A stretch of 13,925 nt of DNA from contig JASHWY010000053.1 of NCBI GenBank assembly GCA_030043835.1, positions 1 through 13,925 of the forward strand, written 5' to 3'. A program made the position numbers and the translations under genes. Position 1 is the stretch's first letter. Every line of letters begins with the position of its first letter. Positions 1-6,462 of the stretch are shown one piece after another. The notes below the pieces were generated by a model, which did no database searches, was not told where the DNA came from, and saw nothing but the letters and a program-made list of their open reading frames with translations. The DNA comes from Thermoplasmata archaeon. Its GTDB lineage: Archaea > Thermoplasmatota > Thermoplasmata > Lutacidiplasmatales > UBA184.

Positions 1-2
1 GC

Positions 3-632
3 CCGGGGTCCCGAGGGATTGGGCGCAACGTCGGGGTCCGGGCGGCCCGGGGCGATTTCGTCGCGTTCATCGACGGGGACTGCTTCGCGGATTCGGCGTG
101 GCTCCACCATCTTCGGCGAGGCCTCCGCGAGGCGGACGTCGCCGCGGGCCAGACCGTGGTGGTCGGCCGATCGCGATACGGGAGCCTCCAGCGCGTCGAG
201 CTGTACCAGAGCGGCTACGACGTGACGTACCCCTCGTGCAACCTCGCGTATCGGCGGACGCTGTTCGAGGAGCTCGGTGGCTTCGACCCCGGGTTCATCA
301 CCGCGGAGGACATCGACCTCAACCTTCGCGCCGTCCGGTCCGGGGCGTCGATCCGGTACGTCCCCGAGGCGATCGTCTACCACGAGGCCCGAGCCAACGT
401 GATCCGATTCCTGTTCCAGGCGTTCTGGAACGGCTACGGCCGCAAGCAGCTCACCGAAAAGCACGGAAGCCTCTGGGGCCGCTACCGTCATCGCCGGTTG
501 TTCTCGGGTCAACAGGGGGTCGTCGCGTGGGCCCGTCTCTCGGCGGCCTTGACCGGATACTTCGCTCGCGTCGCCACCGGTAGCGGCCACCGCCTCGGAT
601 CCGGGAGAGACGAGCGGTCGGACAACCTCTGA
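3..632 (+). CDS. Family 2 glycosyltransferase, 5'-truncated by the window edge
   Basis: A GT-A fold, metal-dependent glycosyltransferase that would transfer a sugar from a nucleotide-activated donor to a glycan, lipid or protein acceptor at the cytoplasmic face; donor and acceptor are unknown. The frame is open from the window edge (209 residues visible) and no start is present. Visible family signals, in order, are GRNVGVRAARGDFVAFIDGD (the GT2 RN.G...A.G segment followed by a DGD metal-binding DxD motif), then GGFDPGF, then TAEDIDLNLR (the ED..L..R catalytic-base region) and the YVPEAIVYHE segment typical of GT2 C-termini. The tail, with GYGRKQLTEKHGS, shows no obvious transmembrane helix. 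The missing part should be the first 80 or so residues holding the nucleotide-binding strand. It is convergent with the Roadblock gene and has no visible operon partner here. Family assignment is confident; substrate is not. Confidence 0.88.
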   Translation, partial: PGSRGIGRNVGVRAARGDFVAFIDGDCFADSAWLHHLRRGLREADVAAGQTVVVGRSRYGSLQRVELYQSGYDVTYPSCNLAYRRTLFEELGGFDPGFITAEDIDLNLRAVRSGASIRYVPEAIVYHEARANVIRFLFQAFWNGYGRKQLTEKHGSLWGRYRHRRLFSGQQGVVAWARLSAALTGYFARVATGSGHRLGSGRDERSDNL

Positions 633-837
633 GACCCTCCGAGTGGGTGCGGGGATCTCGCTCGGAGCGGGGAGGACGTCTCGCGAGCCGTTTCGTCGAG
701 GGTAGTCGGTAGCCGGACGCGTCGACCGTATCGTTCGTGATCGCTCGTCCTGAACCTGGGGGAGAGAGAACTCTCCGCGGAGAACCGAGGCGCGCGCCGA
801 CCGTGAACGAGGGATACCTCGAGGACGGAGTGGGGTG
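633..837. other. Convergent intergenic region with small inverted repeats
   Basis: This 205-bp gap separates the stop of the glycosyltransferase (+) from the stop of the Roadblock gene (-). I see no credible gene, tRNA or TATA box. It contains a short perfect inverted repeat, GGAGAG-AGAA-CTCTCC at 761-776, overlapping a 12-bp palindrome TCTCCGCGGAGA at 772-783; the two cannot fold at the same time. No T-run follows either on either strand, so a classical archaeal terminator is not evident. Transcripts of both neighbours must nevertheless end around here. Confidence 0.5.
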
Positions 838-1197
838 CTAGCTCGCCTTCAGGAGCTCGGCGACCTTGACGACCTCGTCGAGGGCCTTCGTCACGTCCAC
901 GGTCTGGTCGACGACCGCGACCAGGAGGGCCTTCTTGCCGCTCCCCACGATGATCGTCTTCGAGTCGTTCCCCTCGATCATGATCCGGTCGGGCGGCGAC
1001 CGGTTGAGCTCGGTGTTCGCCGTCGCGGCCGCTCCCAGGATGGTCGCGCACATGATCGCGAACGTCTCGGTGTAGACGCCCGCGGGGACGTCCGCGTAGA
1101 GGACAAGGCCGTCGCGGGAGACGAGCGCGGTCGCGATGCCCGCGATTTTCGTCTTGAGGTCCTTGATCACTGCCCCAACGTTCCCGGTCGCCATCAT
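838..1197 (-). CDS. Roadblock/LC7 (MglB-like) domain protein
   Basis: A 119-residue stand-alone Roadblock/LC7 domain. Family knowledge: these small alpha/beta proteins dimerise and in prokaryotes often act on or with Ras-like small GTPases (MglB on MglA); archaeal ones are mostly uncharacterised. The sequence shows an N-terminal helix (GAVIKDLKTKIAGI), a two-strand core with ALVSRDGLVLYAD, the long central helix ETFAIMCATILGAAATANTE, then DRIMIEGNDSKTIIVGSGK and KALLVAVVD strands, and a C-terminal helix, which is the full domain order. No transmembrane segment or extra domain is present. The start is the first of two adjacent ATGs; GGAG at 1207-1210 lies 9 nt upstream of it. It starts 16 nt after the V4R gene, so the two are probably one transcript. 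No GTPase gene is in the window. Domain call is confident; function is not known. Confidence 0.9.
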   Translation of the reverse strand: MMATGNVGAVIKDLKTKIAGIATALVSRDGLVLYADVPAGVYTETFAIMCATILGAAATANTELNRSPPDRIMIEGNDSKTIIVGSGKKALLVAVVDQTVDVTKALDEVVKVAELLKAS

Positions 1198-1206
1198 CGT
1201 TGGATG

Positions 1207-1210
1207 CTCC
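1207..1210 (-). promoter_or_regulatory. Ribosome binding site of the Roadblock gene
   Basis: GGAG read on the minus strand, 9 nt before the first ATG (1197) and 12 nt before the second (1194). The spacing favours the first ATG. It lies just after the V4R stop codon, consistent with translation of the second gene of a two-gene mRNA. Confidence 0.55.
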
Positions 1211-1213
1211 TAC

Positions 1214-1621
1214 CTACATCTCCTCGACGTGAAATCGACACTCGGGGCCGCCCGTACTGGCGCAGACCTCTTCGGTACACTTAACGCGCCCCCCTTTAAA
1301 ACGTTCGTAGAACTCGCGGAGAATGCCCCTCAGCCGGTGGCATGTCGGTATATCGCTGGGCGCGACTTCGATCGATCCCTTCGCAACGACCTCCCGGTCG
1401 GTGAACGTGATCTGCTCCACCCAGCCCCGTTCCTTGAGGATCTGCCCCGCCTTGTCAAAGAAGTGGGCCCGGTCCTTGAGGGCCTCCTGGGCCATGTCGG
1501 ATCCGATCACCGAGCCTTCCTTGAAGAAGAGGCCGTGGCAGGCATGGGACATCACCCCCTCGTAGAGCTCCCGGGTTTGGCGGAGCTCGGTCTGGTCGAT
1601 CTTTACGAACCGCACGCTCAC
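1214..1621 (-). CDS. V4R (4-vinyl reductase-type) domain protein
   Basis: A 135-residue single-domain V4R protein. Family knowledge: V4R domains resemble the TRAPP subunit Bet3 and bind small hydrophobic ligands or metals; they occur in bacteriochlorophyll-synthesis protein BchJ, in phenol-responsive regulators such as XylR/DmpR as the sensor, and in many archaeal proteins of unknown role. Seen here: the N-terminal GSVIGSDMAQEAL segment, the strand VVAKGSIEVAPS, the helix RLRGILREFYERFKG, and the diagnostic C-terminal cysteine pattern KCTEEVCASTGGPECRFHVE, whose three cysteines match the family's metal/ligand site. There is no DNA-binding or ATPase domain, so it is a bare sensor or adaptor. 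Start is GTG at 1621; a TATA-like box centred about 26 bp upstream puts the predicted transcript start at the GTG itself, so the mRNA is probably leaderless. It is followed after 16 nt by the Roadblock gene. Confidence 0.87.
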   Translation of the reverse strand: MSVRFVKIDQTELRQTRELYEGVMSHACHGLFFKEGSVIGSDMAQEALKDRAHFFDKAGQILKERGWVEQITFTDREVVAKGSIEVAPSDIPTCHRLRGILREFYERFKGGRVKCTEEVCASTGGPECRFHVEEM

Positions 1622-1643
1622 GGGGCGGGCACCGCGGTAGGGG

Positions 1644-1650
1644 TAATATA
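1644..1650 (-). promoter_or_regulatory. TATA box for V4R-Roadblock transcript (leaderless)
   Basis: TATATTA on the minus strand, within CCTATATTAC, in the 52-bp gap between the HAD gene stop and the V4R start. Its centre is about 26 bp upstream of the GTG at 1621, the standard archaeal TATA-to-transcription-start distance, and no SD precedes the GTG. Together this predicts a leaderless mRNA and a transcript separate from the upstream HAD gene. Confidence 0.65.
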
Positions 1651-1673
1651 GGTATTCCGGAGCGCTCGTGCCG

Positions 1674-2423
1674 CTACCCGTCGGACGGCGCGCCCGCCTC
1701 GGCGCCGGTTCCGCCGGCGGCGAGCGCGGACTCGAGCGAGCCCAAGTCCGTGATCCGGCCCACCTGGACGTCGGGCCACGCTTCGTGCCGATCGAGAAGG
1801 ACCGCGGGGAGTCCCGCCCTCGCCGCGGCGCGCACGTCGCTCCAGAAGAGGTCGCCGACGTACGCTACCCGTTCGACGGGAGCGCCGAGCCGCTCGGAGG
1901 CCGCATGGAACGCGGCACGATCGGGTGGGCTGGGCCCCGGCGGGTCCCCCACCCCAACGAGGAGAGACTCAGGGAGCTGGGTGCGGTGGAGCAGCCAGCG
2001 CGCCGACTCGCCCGGGAGCGGGGTCAGGATTCCCACCCGCACGTTGGCCGTCCGCATTCGCTCGAGGGCGGGTGGAACGTCGGTGTACCGCTCGACCTCG
2101 CCGGCCGGTTTTAAGAACCGTCGAACGACCGCCTCGGCTTCCGGTACGGGGTGACCCGCGATCGCACTGAGCGTCGCGGTGAGGTGCTCCCTCAGGGCCC
2201 CGACGTCCGCCGGGGGCGCGCGTCCCGTGAGGCCGGCCCAGCGGCGGCGGTCCCAGGCCTTGAGCGATCGACGGATCGCCGAGCGAACGCGCCGCTCGCC
2301 GAGGACGGGGCCCTGGGGGCGCCACGCCCACTGCCAGGCGGCCGGCGTCTCGAACGGCACGAGCACGTCGTCGAGGTCGAACAGGATCGCGTCGATCTCC
2401 CGCGAGCCGAACGGCAGCGTCAC
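1674..2423 (-). CDS. HAD-superfamily hydrolase
   Basis: A 249-residue haloacid-dehalogenase-fold hydrolase, probably a small-molecule phosphatase; substrate unknown. Motif I is FDLDDVL with nucleophile Asp16 and general acid Asp18; motif II is GILTPLPG with Thr134; motif IV is YVGDLFWSD with Asp191 and Asp196 for magnesium. A helical cap of about 90 residues lies between motif I and motif II (C1-type arrangement). Oddity: the motif III lysine usually found in a KPDP-like context appears as SPPDRAAF around 165-172, with no Lys at the expected place, so catalysis may rely on another residue or be weakened. Start is GTG at 2423, 12 nt after the coiled-coil gene stop, with no clear SD. The C-terminal 15 residues are Gly/Ala-rich and look disordered. 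It is probably co-transcribed with the coiled-coil gene. Superfamily is certain; specific role is not. Confidence 0.88.
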   Translation of the reverse strand: MTLPFGSREIDAILFDLDDVLVPFETPAAWQWAWRPQGPVLGERRVRSAIRRSLKAWDRRRWAGLTGRAPPADVGALREHLTATLSAIAGHPVPEAEAVVRRFLKPAGEVERYTDVPPALERMRTANVRVGILTPLPGESARWLLHRTQLPESLLVGVGDPPGPSPPDRAAFHAASERLGAPVERVAYVGDLFWSDVRAAARAGLPAVLLDRHEAWPDVQVGRITDLGSLESALAAGGTGAEAGAPSDG

Positions 2424-2435
2424 GAGGGGATGCGC

Positions 2436-3299
2436 CTAGTCGCGTCCGTTCTTCTGGAGCTCGAGGAGGTCCTCGGTCGAGACCTTCTCCCCCTTCTTTA
2501 AGCGGGCGAGGAAGTCCTCCTCGCGCGGGGGCTCGGCCTCGGCCCAGCCCGAGGGGACCCGTCCGCCCCGAGCGGCGTAGAGCATCTTCTCGATGTCGCG
2601 CACTTCTTCGATCGCGGCGATGTGCGCGCGGTGGGCCTCGTCCGCCTGTGCCTTCACCTCGAGGAGCTTCGCCTGGACCGTGTCGGCCTCTCGCCGAAGG
2701 TCGTCGACCGTTTCGTAGAGCGCGACCATCGCCTCGTGCTCGCGCTGGGCGGCCTCCGCCGCCTGACCGACCGCAGCATGGTGCTGCTCCGCCTCGGCCC
2801 GGGCTTCGTTGAACGCCTTCATCGTCTGCTCGATCTCCGGGTCCTGGCGGAGCTCCGCGTCCTGCTCCCGGATCGCCGCCTCGAGGCGCTTCATCTCCTC
2901 GATGAGGCGTTTTTCCTGCTCGCCCGTGAGGGCGGTCGTCATGTGGCGGAACTCGAGCTCCTTGAGCTCCTTGCGGAGCCTCCACACCGGAACCGCTCCC
3001 GGCCGCGGCGCGCGGGAGCGTTTCAGCTCCTGGATCTTGTCGCCGAGCTCCTGGAGCTTGTGGTTCCACTCCTCGCGGAGCCGTTTTTCTTCTCGGACCT
3101 GGTTGTTGAGCTGGTCCCGGTTCCGCCGATGGTCCTGGGCCTCGGCGCTTTTCGCATGGAGCTCATCGAGAACGCGGGATCGCTCCTCGGCCGTCGCGCG
3201 GGCCTCGGCGTTCAAACGGTCCCGCTTCGCGCGGTACTCGTCCGCCCGCGAGTTCGACTCGGCCCTCTTTTTTTCGAGCTCTTCGGTCGCGTCCGCCAA
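2436..3299 (-). CDS. COG1340-type coiled-coil protein
   Basis: A 287-residue, highly charged, almost entirely helical protein of the archaeal COG1340 family, whose function is unknown. From the chosen start, heptad-like coiled coil covers roughly residues 1-110 (EELEKKR, RAKRDRLN, NRDQLNNQVREEKR repeats), a short Pro/Gly break follows, then the family-typical central block LEFRHMTTALTGEQEKRLIE, then more coiled coil to about 245. The C-terminus ends with FLARLKKGEKVSTEDLLELQ, a small module also typical of the family. The frame remains open to a GTG at 3410, but a TATA box (3359-3367) and a perfect dyad (3324-3340) lie inside that extension and its residues resemble noncoding DNA. I therefore place the start at TTG 3299, with GGTGG at 3304-3308 as a weak SD. 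It is divergent from herA and upstream of the HAD gene. Confidence 0.8.
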   Translation of the reverse strand: MADATEELEKKRAESNSRADEYRAKRDRLNAEARATAEERSRVLDELHAKSAEAQDHRRNRDQLNNQVREEKRLREEWNHKLQELGDKIQELKRSRAPRPGAVPVWRLRKELKELEFRHMTTALTGEQEKRLIEEMKRLEAAIREQDAELRQDPEIEQTMKAFNEARAEAEQHHAAVGQAAEAAQREHEAMVALYETVDDLRREADTVQAKLLEVKAQADEAHRAHIAAIEEVRDIEKMLYAARGGRVPSGWAEAEPPREEDFLARLKKGEKVSTEDLLELQKNGRD

Positions 3300-3323
3300 G
3301 CGGCCACCGTCCCGGGAGAAACC

Positions 3324-3340
3324 CGTCCCGTGTCGGGACG
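3324..3340. repeat. Perfect 7-3-7 dyad at the predicted transcript start of the coiled-coil gene
   Basis: CGTCCCG-TGT-CGGGACG is a perfect inverted repeat with a 3-nt centre. It lies 19 bp downstream of the TATA box on the minus strand, so it covers the predicted transcription start and the first bases of the leader. It could be an operator for a dimeric repressor or, if transcribed, a short 5' hairpin ahead of the TTG start at 3299. There is no similar second copy that I can see in the window. Confidence 0.5.
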
Positions 3341-3358
3341 ATTTCGAGAGGTGGGCGC

Positions 3359-3367
3359 GATATAAAG
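3359..3367 (-). promoter_or_regulatory. TATA box for the coiled-coil gene, possibly shared with herA
   Basis: CTTTATATC on the minus strand is a near-consensus archaeal box A. The predicted transcription start is near 3338, giving a leader of about 40 nt to TTG 3299. On the plus strand the same bases read GATATAAAG; this is the only AT-rich element upstream of herA (ATG 3422), so it may serve both directions, although the fit for herA is weaker. Confidence 0.65.
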
Positions 3368-3421
3368 ACTTCCGAACGTCGGCCGCCGGAGGTTTCGCCT
3401 GCCGCGTCACGCTAATAACGG

Positions 3422-4888
3422 ATGGGCCGGATGAATCGCCCCGTGGAGGAGGTCGGCCGGATCTTCGGGGACGTCGGACTGGGCCAGTTCTCCTTGAGCT
3501 TGACCCGCCCGGTGGAGCGAGGCGACTACCTTGCCGTCGAGGACGAGCTCCACGGCCGGGTCCTCTGCCAGCTCGACGATCTCAAGCGGAAGAGCGACCT
3601 CGATTTGGAGCACGCCGGGCACCTGACCCCCGCCGACGAGGGGCTGGTCCACGAGAACCTGCTCGGCGAGGCCCGGATCCTGGGCTACCGCGACGACCAG
3701 GGCGTCGTGAAGCTCCCGACGATCCCGTTTCGGCCCGGCTCCCACGTCTACCGGGCCGAAGAACCGCTCATCGCCGACGTCCTCGGCCTAAAGCATCGGC
3801 CCAACTCCGGGGCGTACGTCGGCCTTCTGAGGAACCACGGCCTCCGTGTCGAGCTCGACATCAATCAGCTCGTCCAGCGGCACGTGAGCGTGCTCGCGAA
3901 GACGGGAGGCGGGAAGAGCTACCTTCTGGGGGTCCTCATCGAGGAGCTCCTCCGCCACAAGGTCACGTGCGTCATCATCGACCCCCACGGGGAGTACGGC
4001 TCGCTTCGGCTCGCCGCCGAGAAGAACGGAGGGGCGCGCTTCGGCGTCGAGTCTCAGGGGTTTGCCCGGCAGATCCACGAATACTCTCCCGACGTGTCCC
4101 TAAACCCCGGGGCGAAGCCGCTCACCTTCTCCCTCCGCCACACCGATCTCCGCGACCTCTTGGTCTTCATGGGCCTCACGAACGTGAAGACCTTCTTGGG
4201 ACCGCTCAAGGAGCTCATCGAGCGTGCCGCGTCGACGAACCCCGAGTTCTCGGTCCACGACCTGGTCCGGGCCGCCGAGGTGACCGAAGGGGCGGTCGCG
4301 GAGACGCTCCACGAGCGCCTCGAGTACGTCGAGCAGACGAAGCTCCTGGGGCCCGTCGGGACGAGCCTCAACGACCTCGTCCATAAGGGCGACGCGACCC
4401 TCATCAATCTCCGCGGGGTCGCGCCCGACGTTCAGGAGCTTGTCGTCGCCCGCCTCGCGACGACGCTCTTCGAGAACCGGAAGAAGGAGAAGATCCCTCC
4501 GCTCTTCCTCGTCATCGAGGAGGCCCACAACTTCGCTCCGCAGCAGGGGGCGGCCACCTGCTCGCGGGTCCTCAAAACGATCGCGAGCGAGGGCCGGAAG
4601 TTCGGCCTCGGTCTCTGCGTCGTCACCCAGCGGGCCGCAAGGATCGACAAGAACGTTCTCTCGCAGTGCAACACCCAGCTCATCCTCCAGGTCACAAACC
4701 CGCTCGACTTGCGCGCGATCGCGCAGTCGATCGAGGGCTTGACCGCGGGGATGACCGATATGATCCAATCGTTGCCGGTCGGCACCGCGCTCATCACCGG
4801 CGGTGGCTACCATACGCCGCTCTTCTGCGAGGTCCGTCCGCGGGCGACACGGCACGGCGGCGAGAGCGTCCAGATCGTCGCCGCGTAA
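3422..4888 (+). CDS. herA: HerA-type DNA translocase ATPase
   Basis: A 488-residue ATPase of the HerA-FtsK superfamily. In archaea HerA is a hexameric DNA translocase that works with the NurA nuclease and Mre11-Rad50 in DNA end resection. The N-terminal 50 residues (VGRIFGDVG, GDYLAVEDELHGRVLCQL) form the HAS-barrel. Walker A is AKTGGGKSYLLG with Lys165; IIDPHGEYGSL at 185-195 is the typical HerA follow-on; Walker B is LFLVIEEAHNFAP with Glu366/Glu367; VVTQRAARIDKNVLSQCNTQ at 400-419 is the conserved sensor/arginine segment. The C-terminus (ALITGGGYHTPLFCEVRPR) also matches the family. Length is normal. The ATG at 3422 follows an in-frame stop at 3416; a second ATG at 3431 is possible. No nearby SD is seen. 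Oddity: no nurA, mre11 or rad50 lies next to it; the partners are divergent coiled-coil and convergent pepA genes. Another member of COG0433 rather than the orthologous HerA cannot be excluded. Confidence 0.88.
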   Translation: MGRMNRPVEEVGRIFGDVGLGQFSLSLTRPVERGDYLAVEDELHGRVLCQLDDLKRKSDLDLEHAGHLTPADEGLVHENLLGEARILGYRDDQGVVKLPTIPFRPGSHVYRAEEPLIADVLGLKHRPNSGAYVGLLRNHGLRVELDINQLVQRHVSVLAKTGGGKSYLLGVLIEELLRHKVTCVIIDPHGEYGSLRLAAEKNGGARFGVESQGFARQIHEYSPDVSLNPGAKPLTFSLRHTDLRDLLVFMGLTNVKTFLGPLKELIERAASTNPEFSVHDLVRAAEVTEGAVAETLHERLEYVEQTKLLGPVGTSLNDLVHKGDATLINLRGVAPDVQELVVARLATTLFENRKKEKIPPLFLVIEEAHNFAPQQGAATCSRVLKTIASEGRKFGLGLCVVTQRAARIDKNVLSQCNTQLILQVTNPLDLRAIAQSIEGLTAGMTDMIQSLPVGTALITGGGYHTPLFCEVRPRATRHGGESVQIVAA

Positions 4889-4923
4889 GAGACCCTTAGG
4901 GCGCCCGACGGCCGCCCCGCCGA

Positions 4924-6450
4924 TCAGGCTCGGGCGGAATCCATGAGGTAGCGGGTGAGGACCCGCACCCCGAAGCCGGTCGCTCCGCGGTTCTGGTACG
5001 CGGGCTGGTACTTGCGGGTCAGCGATGAGGTCCAAGCGGGGCCGGCGATGTCGATGTGGGCCCATGGGGTGTTCCCCACGAACGTTTCGAGGAACGCTGC
5101 GGCGGTGAGCATCCCCGCCACCGGGATCTCGGTCGAGTTCCGGACGTCGCCGACATGGCTCTTCACGAGCTCGCGGTGGTAGTCGGTGAGCGGCATGCGC
5201 CAGAGGGGCTCCCCCGTCGCCTTCGAAGCCGAGAGGAGGCCGCTCGCGATCTTCTCGTCGGTCGCGATGAGGCCCGCCGTGTCGTCGCCGAGCGCGATCA
5301 CTTGGGCGCCCGTAAGGGTCGCGAGGTCGATCACTTCGTCGGGCCGGTACTGCGCGACCACGTAGCCGAGGGCGTCCGAGAGCACGACTCGGCCCTCCGC
5401 GTCGGTGTTGAGGACCTCGATCGTCTTCCCGTTGTAGGTTCGGGCCACGTCCCCGGGCCGATAGGCGGTCCCGCTGGGGAGGTTCTCGGCGCACGCCATC
5501 ACCCCGATGACGCGAGGCGCGACCTTGAGCATCGCCGCGGCACGGAGGGTACCGAGCACCGCGACCGCGCCCGACTTGTCGAACTTCATCTCCGACATCT
5601 TCGGAGCCGGCTTTAAGGAAATTCCGCCCGAGTCGAACGTGATCCCCTTCCCGACGAGCGCGACCGTCCTTCCGCGTCGCGCCCCGCCGGGGTACTCGAG
5701 GACGATGAGACGAGGCGGGTGCGACGACCCTCCTCCGACCGCGAGGAGGCCGCCGCATTTCATCTCGGCGAGCTTCTTCTCGTCGAAAACGGTGACCTTG
5801 ATCCCCATCTCCTTGCCGAGCGCGCGGGCCTCCTCGGCGAGGCGTTCGGGCGTCGCGGTGTCGGCCGGAAGGTTCGCGATGTCGCGCGTCCAGACGACCA
5901 CGTCGGCGATCGTCGCTTCCTCGGAAACGGCCTGGCGGAGTCCCGACTCCTCGCGGACGAGGTCGTCGCCCAGGCAGACCGTCGCCTCCTCGACCCCTCC
6001 TTCGGTGGAGCTCTTGTACCGGACGAACTCGTAGCCGCCGAGCACGGCCCCGTCCACGAGGGCACGGGTCGCTGCCTCGGCCGAGGTTGACTCCGTAACG
6101 AACGAAGGGAGCCGGAACGCCATCGTCCTCGCGCCCCTCCCTTGGAGCGCCCTCACGGCCTCGGCCGCGGCCCGGCGAGCTACCTCCGCGTCGTAGCGAA
6201 CCCGTGGACCGAGCCCGACGAACAGGAGGCGCCCCTTTCCCCCCGGCCGGTGGACGACCGTGACCTCCTTGCGCTTGCCGCGAATCTCCTTACGGTCCCA
6301 GGCGGCTTTCACGAGCCCGCCGGTCGCGGAATCCTCGCGGGCGAGAGCGCGCGGGAACTCCTTCTCCTTCTCGGCGCGCTCGAAGACCCCGCTAACGGTC
6401 GCGTCGACGGCGGCGTTGACGCCGTCGCGACGGTCGACGAGGACCTTCAT
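4924..6450 (-). CDS. pepA: Leucyl aminopeptidase (M17 family, PepA-like)
   Basis: A 508-residue cytoplasmic M17 aminopeptidase that removes N-terminal residues from peptides with two divalent metal ions, normally as a hexamer. The N-terminal macro-like regulatory domain spans about residues 1-170 and the catalytic domain about 180-505. Metal ligands are all present: Lys268 and Asp273 in VGKGITFDSGG, Asp291 in MKFDKSG, and Asp350 and Glu352 in the signature NTDAEGRVVLSD; catalytic Lys280 and Arg354 are also present. These sit two residues below the E. coli PepA numbering, so there are no large insertions before the active site. Length equals the family norm (about 500). ATG 6450 is 12 nt after the sepF stop, so the two are probably co-transcribed. 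It ends 35 nt from the convergent herA stop, with no clear terminator between. Function is confident; the physiological link to sepF is unclear. Confidence 0.95.
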   Translation of the reverse strand: MKVLVDRRDGVNAAVDATVSGVFERAEKEKEFPRALAREDSATGGLVKAAWDRKEIRGKRKEVTVVHRPGGKGRLLFVGLGPRVRYDAEVARRAAAEAVRALQGRGARTMAFRLPSFVTESTSAEAATRALVDGAVLGGYEFVRYKSSTEGGVEEATVCLGDDLVREESGLRQAVSEEATIADVVVWTRDIANLPADTATPERLAEEARALGKEMGIKVTVFDEKKLAEMKCGGLLAVGGGSSHPPRLIVLEYPGGARRGRTVALVGKGITFDSGGISLKPAPKMSEMKFDKSGAVAVLGTLRAAAMLKVAPRVIGVMACAENLPSGTAYRPGDVARTYNGKTIEVLNTDAEGRVVLSDALGYVVAQYRPDEVIDLATLTGAQVIALGDDTAGLIATDEKIASGLLSASKATGEPLWRMPLTDYHRELVKSHVGDVRNSTEIPVAGMLTAAAFLETFVGNTPWAHIDIAGPAWTSSLTRKYQPAYQNRGATGFGVRVLTRYLMDSARA

Positions 6451-6462
6451 GCCCTGCCGGGC

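Noticed and set aside
633..837. Possible tRNA or small RNA gene in the 205-bp convergent gap
   Set aside because: No cloverleaf, no conserved T-loop GTTC-A pattern with a matching acceptor stem, and no TATA box were found.
1290..1305. TTTTAAAG as an internal TATA box for the Roadblock gene
   Set aside because: It lies within conserved V4R codons (Glu-Arg-Phe-Lys), about 100 bp from the Roadblock start, and that gene has its own SD behind the V4R stop.
2490..2505. TTTAA-containing stretches at about 2500, 2110, 5610 and 11075 as promoters
   Set aside because: All lie inside conserved coding sequence (Leu-Lys-Lys, Phe-Leu-Lys, Ser-Leu-Lys, Phe-Leu-Ser) and not near a gene start.
4889..4923. 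Terminator between the convergent herA and pepA genes
   Set aside because: Only a weak 5-bp GC stem is possible and there is no T-run on either strand, so I do not annotate a terminator.
4100..5758. A minus-strand frame of about 550 codons overlapping herA and pepA
   Set aside because: It runs antisense through herA and out of frame through pepA. The composition is Arg/Gly/Asp-rich noise, whereas both real genes have full motifs.
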